From NCBI GenBank assembly GCA_036381835.1, contig DASVCA010000166.1, positions 1-9,459 of the forward strand: a stretch of DNA of 9,459 nt. The letters run 5' to 3'. Position numbers and translations under genes: made by a program. Each line of letters starts with the position of its first letter. Position 1 is the first letter of the stretch. The DNA comes from DASULK01 sp036381835 (GTDB taxonomy: Bacteria; Actinomycetota; Actinomycetes; Mycobacteriales; Micromonosporaceae). The notes beneath the pieces are model-generated. The model was not told the origin of the DNA and ran no database searches. It saw only the letters and a program-made list of their open reading frames with translations. Shown in pieces: positions 5,427-9,459 of the stretch.

Positions 5427-7715
5427 GTGACCGAGACGCCGATGCTGGGCGGACGCTGGCGGCTGTGGGAGCAGTTCGCCCTGCGCGGGCCCGGCTTCCC
5501 CGCCGCGGGCGTGCTGCGCCTGGCCCCGAACGGCCTGGCCCAGGCGGCGGACAAGTTCGGGCCGGACGAGGGACTCACCGGGAAGAAGTGGGACGGGTTC
5601 GCCGAACTGTTCGACCAGGCCGCCGTCGAGACCGCGCGCACCTTGCAGGAGATCGCCGGTATGCCGCGGTTCCGCGCGGCGGTGGCCTGGCAGAACCGTC
5701 CGGTGCTCAGCTCGGGCATCGCGCCGTTCTTGAACTGGACCCCAACCGCGGCCGGGCGCACCAGCATGCCCCGCCAACGCGAGGAACTGGTCGCCCACTA
5801 CTGGCAGCGCTTCTGCGTCAAGAACGACACCATCGGCTTCTTCGGCCCGGTCGGCTGGGGCCGGTGGGACCTGAGCGTGGACGGGGTGGTCGTCGAGCCG
5901 GGCGATGACCTGATCGCCGAAACGACGGTCTACTTCGCCAGTTGGGCGATCGACACCCTGGCCGCCATGATCGACGCCGATCCGGCGGCACGGGAGTGGG
6001 TGGCTCCCCGGCGGGTGCCGTTCGTCCGCCTGGCCGGCACCGAGGTGACGGTGCCCGGTCGTCCGGCGCAGACGGTCGCTCCCGAGGTCGCCGCGGTGCT
6101 GGCGCACTGCGACGGGATACGCCCCGCGCGGGAGATCGGTGCCGCCTTGCCCGGGGTCGACGTGCCCGAGGTGCTGACCGACCTGGTCAAGCGCCGGTGG
6201 GTGGTGTGGCGGCTGGAGGTCCCGGCCGACGCCCGCCCGGAGAACGGCCTGCGGGAGTGGCTCGATCGGGTCGGCGACCCGGACCTGCGGATGCGCGGTC
6301 GCAGCGCACTCGACGTCCTGGAACGGGGCCGGGAACGGGTCCGATCCGCGGCCGGGGGCGACGAGTTGGTGGCCGCGCTGACGGATTTGGAGCGGGAGTT
6401 CGTCGCGCTCACCGCGACCGCGGCGGTACGGGAGAAATCGACACGGACCGCCCCCTGCCGGGCCCTGGTCTACTCCGACTGCCGCCGGTCGGCCACGGCC
6501 CGGGTCGGCCGCCCGATTCTCGACGCCCTGGCCCCGCTGGCACCACTGCTTGCCAGCGCGGGATGGCTCACCGCACGCATCGCCGAGACGGTGCTGGACC
6601 GGGTGAAGGCGGTGTACACCCGGCTGGCCGGGCAGGGCCCGGTGAACCTGGCGGCCTTCTGGTTCGCCTGCATGCCGGTCCTGCACGGTGAGGTGCGATC
6701 AGCCACGACCGAACTGCAGCGGGAATTCGGCCGGCGCTGGGCGGCGATCCTGTCGCCGCCGCCGGGCGTACGCCGGATGCGGCTTTCCCTGGCCGACATC
6801 GCCGGACCGGTCGCTGAACAGTTCAGCGGTTCGGGCAGCGGTTGGACCGCCGCCCGCTACCTCAGCCCCGACGTCATGATCGCGGCGTCCGGGGTGGACG
6901 CGGTGGCGCGCGGGGACTTCGAACTCGTCCTGGGCGAGTTGCATATCGCAGCGAACACATTGGGGGCTTCGCTGTTCGTCAACCAGCACCCGGCGCCGGC
7001 GGAGTTGTCGGCACTGACCGACCGCGATCATCCGGGGCCACGGCTGATGCCGCTGCTGCCGAAAGAGCATCGCGACCGGCTCTCGGCGCGGATCAGGCAC
7101 GCCCTGGTCCGCCCGGAGGACTACCAGGTAGCCCTGGTCGACTTCACCGCCGACCCTCGTCGCCCGCGTACGGTGCGCAGCGCCGACGTGGCGGTGGTCG
7201 AGCGGGACGGCGAACTGGTGGTCGTGCTGCCCGATGGCGCGCAGTTCCCGGCGGTCGACGTGTTCTCCCACGTCCTGACCACCCTGGCGATGGATCTGTT
7301 CCAGATCCTTCCCGAGGCCGATCATTCGCCGCGGGTGACGATCGATCGGCTGGTCGTGGCCCGGGAGACCTGGCGGTTCCCGGTGACCGACCTGTCCTTC
7401 GCGGCGGAGAAGGTCGAAGCCCGCCGGTTCGTCCAGGCGAGACGGTGGCGGACGGAGCACGAGCTGCCCCGGTTCGTCTTCGTGGTCTCGCCGACCGAGC
7501 CGCGGCCGTTTTATGTGGATTTCGACAGTCCCGTGTACGTCAACATCTTCGCCAAGGCGCTCCGTCGGCTGGCCCGCAACGAGCCGGAGGGGAAGATCAC
7601 CGTCACCGAGATGCTGCCCACGCCGGAGCAGACCTGGCTGATCGACGCGCACGGCGAGTCATACACCTCGGAACTGCGGTTCGTGGTCGTCGACGAGGGA
7701 GAGGCGACGCGATAG
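5427..7715 (+). CDS. LanB-type dehydratase, glutamylation domain only (LanB2)
   Basis: This 762-residue paralogue of LanB1 is colinear with it over nearly the whole length. It has the same R128-FCVKNDTIGFFGP motif (128-141), LVYSDCRR at 347-354 and the C-terminal VSPTEPRPF block, and likewise lacks the SpaB_C elimination domain of full LanB proteins. The family chemistry is aminoacyl-tRNA-dependent acylation. The start is GTG 5427 with AGGGGG 5 nt upstream; ATG 5442 is possible but less well spaced. The stop TAG is followed by the hairpin at 7722-7759, making this the last gene of the operon. The middle and C-terminal parts have diverged from LanB1 in sequence, which argues for distinct substrates or steps and not simple redundancy, while two N-terminal blocks are almost identical in DNA. 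Substrate, tRNA partner and whether LanB1 and LanB2 form a heterodimer are not known. Confidence 0.88.
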   Translation: MTETPMLGGRWRLWEQFALRGPGFPAAGVLRLAPNGLAQAADKFGPDEGLTGKKWDGFAELFDQAAVETARTLQEIAGMPRFRAAVAWQNRPVLSSGIAPFLNWTPTAAGRTSMPRQREELVAHYWQRFCVKNDTIGFFGPVGWGRWDLSVDGVVVEPGDDLIAETTVYFASWAIDTLAAMIDADPAAREWVAPRRVPFVRLAGTEVTVPGRPAQTVAPEVAAVLAHCDGIRPAREIGAALPGVDVPEVLTDLVKRRWVVWRLEVPADARPENGLREWLDRVGDPDLRMRGRSALDVLERGRERVRSAAGGDELVAALTDLEREFVALTATAAVREKSTRTAPCRALVYSDCRRSATARVGRPILDALAPLAPLLASAGWLTARIAETVLDRVKAVYTRLAGQGPVNLAAFWFACMPVLHGEVRSATTELQREFGRRWAAILSPPPGVRRMRLSLADIAGPVAEQFSGSGSGWTAARYLSPDVMIAASGVDAVARGDFELVLGELHIAANTLGASLFVNQHPAPAELSALTDRDHPGPRLMPLLPKEHRDRLSARIRHALVRPEDYQVALVDFTADPRRPRTVRSADVAVVERDGELVVVLPDGAQFPAVDVFSHVLTTLAMDLFQILPEADHSPRVTIDRLVVARETWRFPVTDLSFAAEKVEARRFVQARRWRTEHELPRFVFVVSPTEPRPFYVDFDSPVYVNIFAKALRRLARNEPEGKITVTEMLPTPEQTWLIDAHGESYTSELRFVVVDEGEATR
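5457..5569 (+). repeat. Near-identical block A in lanB2 (copy of 462-574)
   Basis: This is the partner of the lanB1 block at a constant offset of 4995, with 107 of 113 positions identical by hand alignment. The stretch immediately to the right (5570-5643) is diverged. Confidence 0.85.
5644..5873 (+). repeat. Near-identical block B in lanB2 (copy of 649-878)
   Basis: This is the partner of the lanB1 block, with 225 of 230 positions identical. The right boundary is sharp: both genes continue with a serine codon but of different types (TCG in lanB1, AGC in lanB2), and silent differences are frequent from there on. Confidence 0.9.
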
Positions 7716-7721
7716 CCACGG

Positions 7722-7759
7722 GTGACGTGCCCGACCGGCGTGCCGGTCGGGCACGTCAC
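7722..7759 (+). terminator. Perfect 17-bp hairpin terminator after lanB2
   Basis: The left arm 7722-7738 and right arm 7743-7759 are perfectly complementary over 17 bp around a 4-nt loop (CGTG, 7739-7742). It starts 6 nt after the lanB2 stop codon. There is no T tract, which is common for actinomycete terminators. It closes the five-gene operon and separates it from the NRPS gene. The stem is symmetrical, so it could end transcription from either side. Confidence 0.88.
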
Positions 7760-7837
7760 GCTGCTCGTCGGGTCGCTCGCGGAATCGGTCCACGACTGTC
7801 CGAAGGAGAGACAGACAGGCGGATCCGCGCTGCCCAG

Positions 7838-7875
7838 GCTGCGTTTTCTTCCCTGGTGACCAGGGCGGCACCGAC
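7838..7875 (+). repeat. Upstream element, copy 2 (matches 336-373)
   Basis: This is the second copy of the roughly 38-bp element found ahead of lanB1, about 28 of 38 positions identical. In this copy the centre is a perfect palindrome, which copy 1 is not. Confidence 0.5.
7851..7865. promoter_or_regulatory. Palindrome CCCTGGTGACCAGGG, possible operator
   Basis: This is a perfect 7+1+7 palindrome located 47 nt before the NRPS start codon. The one-base centre rules out a hairpin and favours a binding site for a dimeric regulator. The corresponding place upstream of lanB1 (349-363) keeps only the left half, CCCTGGTG. No regulator gene is in the window. Confidence 0.4.
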
Positions 7876-7912
7876 CGGATGATCTGGGAAAACCCCCGCT
7901 TGGAGGCCCACA

Positions 7913-9459
7913 GTGAACTTTGGCGCAGCGCACGACAGAGGACGGCACGAAAGCGACGCGTTGACGGCGACTGTCCCGGTGGCGTCCTTCGCACAACGGC
8001 GGATGTGGTTCCTCGACCAGCTCGCCCGCAACACCGCGGCGAACCTGCTTCCGTTGGCGTTGCGGATCCGCGGCGCCCTCGATGTCGCAGCCCTGGAACG
8101 GGCGCTGGCGGGGATCGTGGAGCGGCACGAGGTGCTGCGCACCCGGTTCGTCGCGATCGACGGCGAGCCGGTGCCGCAGGTGGAGGAGCCGGGTTGTGTC
8201 CGGCTGCGCCGGGTCGAGGTCGGCGGCGTCGATGAGCTGTTCGATCGGGAGTTGAGTCGGGGGATCGATCTGGCGACAGAGCCGCCGATTCGCATGACGC
8301 TCGCGCGCACCGCCCCCGACGAGCACCTGCTGCTGCTCGTGGTCCATCACATCGCCGTTGACGGCTGGTCGTGGGACGTGCTGCTGCGCGAGCTCGCCGC
8401 CGGGTACCGCGGCGAAGAGGTGACCCGGCCCGCGTTGCAGTACGTCGACTTCGCGCGGGAGCAGCGGAATCGGTTGACCGGTGCGCGCATGGAGCGTCTG
8501 CTCGGGTACTGGCGGACACGGCTCGCCGGGGTGGCCCCCCTCGCGCTGCCCACCGACCGGCCCCGGCCCCCGTTTTGGGACAGCTCGGGGGACGTGGTCC
8601 GGTTCTCCGTGCCGGCGGAGGTGGTCAGCGAGGTCGACCGGGTCGCCCGGGAGCGCCGGGCGACCCGGTACATGCTGTTGTTCGCGGTGTACCAGGCGCT
8701 GCTGTCCCACTACACCGGACAGACCGACATAGCTGTCTGCACCACGATGGCCGACCGCAACCGGGCGGAGCTGGCCGACCTGATCGGGCCCTTCGTCAAC
8801 ACCATCGTGCTGCGCACCGACCTGTCCGGCGACCCGACCTTCGACGACCTGCTGCACCGGGTCCGCGAGCACGCGCTCAAGGACTTCAGCCACGCGGAAG
8901 CACCGTTCGACCGGGTGGTCGGCGAGGTCGGTGCCGAGCGGGATCTGTCCCGCCATCCGCTGGCTCAGGCGTCGTTCACGCTGCTGACCGCCGAGCACAC
9001 ATCGGTGGAGTTGCCGGGCTTGACCGTGGAGCTGGTCCCGCCACCGCTCAACGGTGCCCCGCTGGACGTCTTCCTCGATTTGAAGGTGGTGTCGGACGGC
9101 AGCATCAGCGCCCGGTTGCAGTACGCCACGGCGCTGTTCGACGCGGACACGATGCGCCAGTTCAGCGAAGGCTACGTCGAGTTGCTGCGCGCGGCGCTGG
9201 CCGCGCCGCAGACCCCGATCGGTGAGCTCACCCGGCGGCTGAAGCCGCTGCCCGGCCGCCGGTTGGTCGAACAGTGGAGCCGGGCCTGCGCGGTGGGTGA
9301 CGCCACGCCCACCCGCGACGTGCCGCCGTTCGTCGTCTCCGGAGCGCCCGACGACATCGCCCTCATCTGCGGCGACCACACCGTCACCTACCACGAACTC
9401 GACCACCTCGTCGGCGGCCTCGCCACCACCCTGACCGCCAACGGCGTCACCCGCGAAAC
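7913..9459 (+). CDS. NRPS: condensation domain and start of adenylation domain (cut at right edge)
   Basis: The frame stays open to the window end, giving 515 residues of a longer multidomain synthetase. Residues of about 22-450 form a condensation domain, which joins a donor carrier-bound acyl group to an acceptor aminoacyl group. Motifs: C1 SFAQRRMWFL (25-34), C2 RHEVLRTRF (71-79), C3 HHIAVDG (145-151, catalytic second His146 intact), C4 YVDFAREQR (177-185), C5 IGPFVNTIVLR (291-301), C6 HAEAPFDRVV (327-336), C7 RHPLAQASF (347-355). These look like an LCL-type domain, but subtype is tentative. An adenylation domain begins near residue 475, with A1 VTYHEL at 491-496. The start GTG 7913 follows GGAGG at 7902-7906 and is the only suitable start after the in-frame stop at 7880-7882. 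Because the protein opens with a condensation domain, its donor must come from another protein, the carrier at 5162-5416 being the obvious candidate. Confidence 0.93.
   Translation, partial: MNFGAAHDRGRHESDALTATVPVASFAQRRMWFLDQLARNTAANLLPLALRIRGALDVAALERALAGIVERHEVLRTRFVAIDGEPVPQVEEPGCVRLRRVEVGGVDELFDRELSRGIDLATEPPIRMTLARTAPDEHLLLLVVHHIAVDGWSWDVLLRELAAGYRGEEVTRPALQYVDFAREQRNRLTGARMERLLGYWRTRLAGVAPLALPTDRPRPPFWDSSGDVVRFSVPAEVVSEVDRVARERRATRYMLLFAVYQALLSHYTGQTDIAVCTTMADRNRAELADLIGPFVNTIVLRTDLSGDPTFDDLLHRVREHALKDFSHAEAPFDRVVGEVGAERDLSRHPLAQASFTLLTAEHTSVELPGLTVELVPPPLNGAPLDVFLDLKVVSDGSISARLQYATALFDADTMRQFSEGYVELLRAALAAPQTPIGELTRRLKPLPGRRLVEQWSRACAVGDATPTRDVPPFVVSGAPDDIALICGDHTVTYHELDHLVGGLATTLTANGVTRE

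Larger units (their letters stand above)
7760..7912 (+). promoter_or_regulatory. Promoter/leader region of the NRPS gene
   Basis: Lying between a strong terminator and a new gene, this region should hold the NRPS promoter. No clear -35/-10 pair was recognised. It contains the second copy of the shared upstream element (7838-7875), a 15-bp palindrome (7851-7865), and GGAGG at 7902-7906 as the ribosome-binding site for GTG 7913. A GAAGGAGAG stretch at 7802-7810 looks like another ribosome-binding site but has no start codon close behind it. Confidence 0.6.

Noticed and set aside
7879..8235. A 118-codon ORF beginning in the NRPS leader, considered as a precursor peptide
   Set aside because: Almost all of it overlaps the NRPS start in another frame, has no well-placed ribosome-binding site, and reads as Arg/Gly-rich shadow sequence.
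7511..9406. A 631-codon open frame on the minus strand
   Set aside because: It lies antisense to the end of lanB2, the terminator and the condensation domain, all with clear family motifs. Long antisense frames are normal in high-GC DNA with biased third positions.
1..9459. CRISPR arrays, tRNA or rRNA genes, insertion sequences
   Set aside because: No regularly spaced repeats, no cloverleaf-like sequences and no transposase motifs or terminal inverted repeats were seen; the only long repeats are the two lanB blocks.

Overview
The window is high-GC DNA with strongly G/C-biased third codon positions, tightly packed and translationally coupled genes, and GTG starts, which suggests an actinomycete. 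The genus cannot be fixed from the sequence. It is the interior of a secondary-metabolite gene cluster that continues past the right edge and possibly past the left edge.

Layout: (1) a divergent MbtH-like protein gene on the minus strand (27-236); (2) a 183-bp divergent intergenic region (237-419); (3) a plus-strand operon of five genes (420-7715): a LanB-type lantibiotic-dehydratase glutamylation-domain protein (LanB1, 771 aa), a free-standing NRPS adenylation domain, a fold-type-II PLP enzyme of the threonine dehydratase/serine racemase family, a free-standing peptidyl carrier protein, and a second LanB-type protein (LanB2, 762 aa), with genes overlapping or spaced by 10 bp; (4) a perfect 17-bp hairpin terminator (7722-7759); (5) a regulatory gap holding a palindrome and a copy of an element also found upstream of LanB1; (6) an NRPS gene (from 7913, GTG start) with a condensation domain and the start of an adenylation domain, cut by the window edge.

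How the genes may work together (inference): the free A domain, helped by MbtH, activates an amino acid and loads it on the free carrier protein. The two LanB-like proteins, which resemble tRNA-dependent glutamylating or aminoacyl-ligating enzymes but have no elimination domain, act on that tethered residue or on a downstream intermediate. The PLP enzyme supplies or processes a Ser/Thr-type precursor. The condensation domain of the NRPS accepts the product. No ribosomal precursor peptide and no SpaB_C-type elimination protein is visible, so this does not look like an ordinary lanthipeptide or thiopeptide cluster. The strongest candidate for something undescribed is this joining of paired, split LanB enzymes to a free A/PCP pair and an NRPS. 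The two lanB genes also share N-terminal blocks nearly identical at DNA level between diverged sequence, a sign of recent gene conversion.
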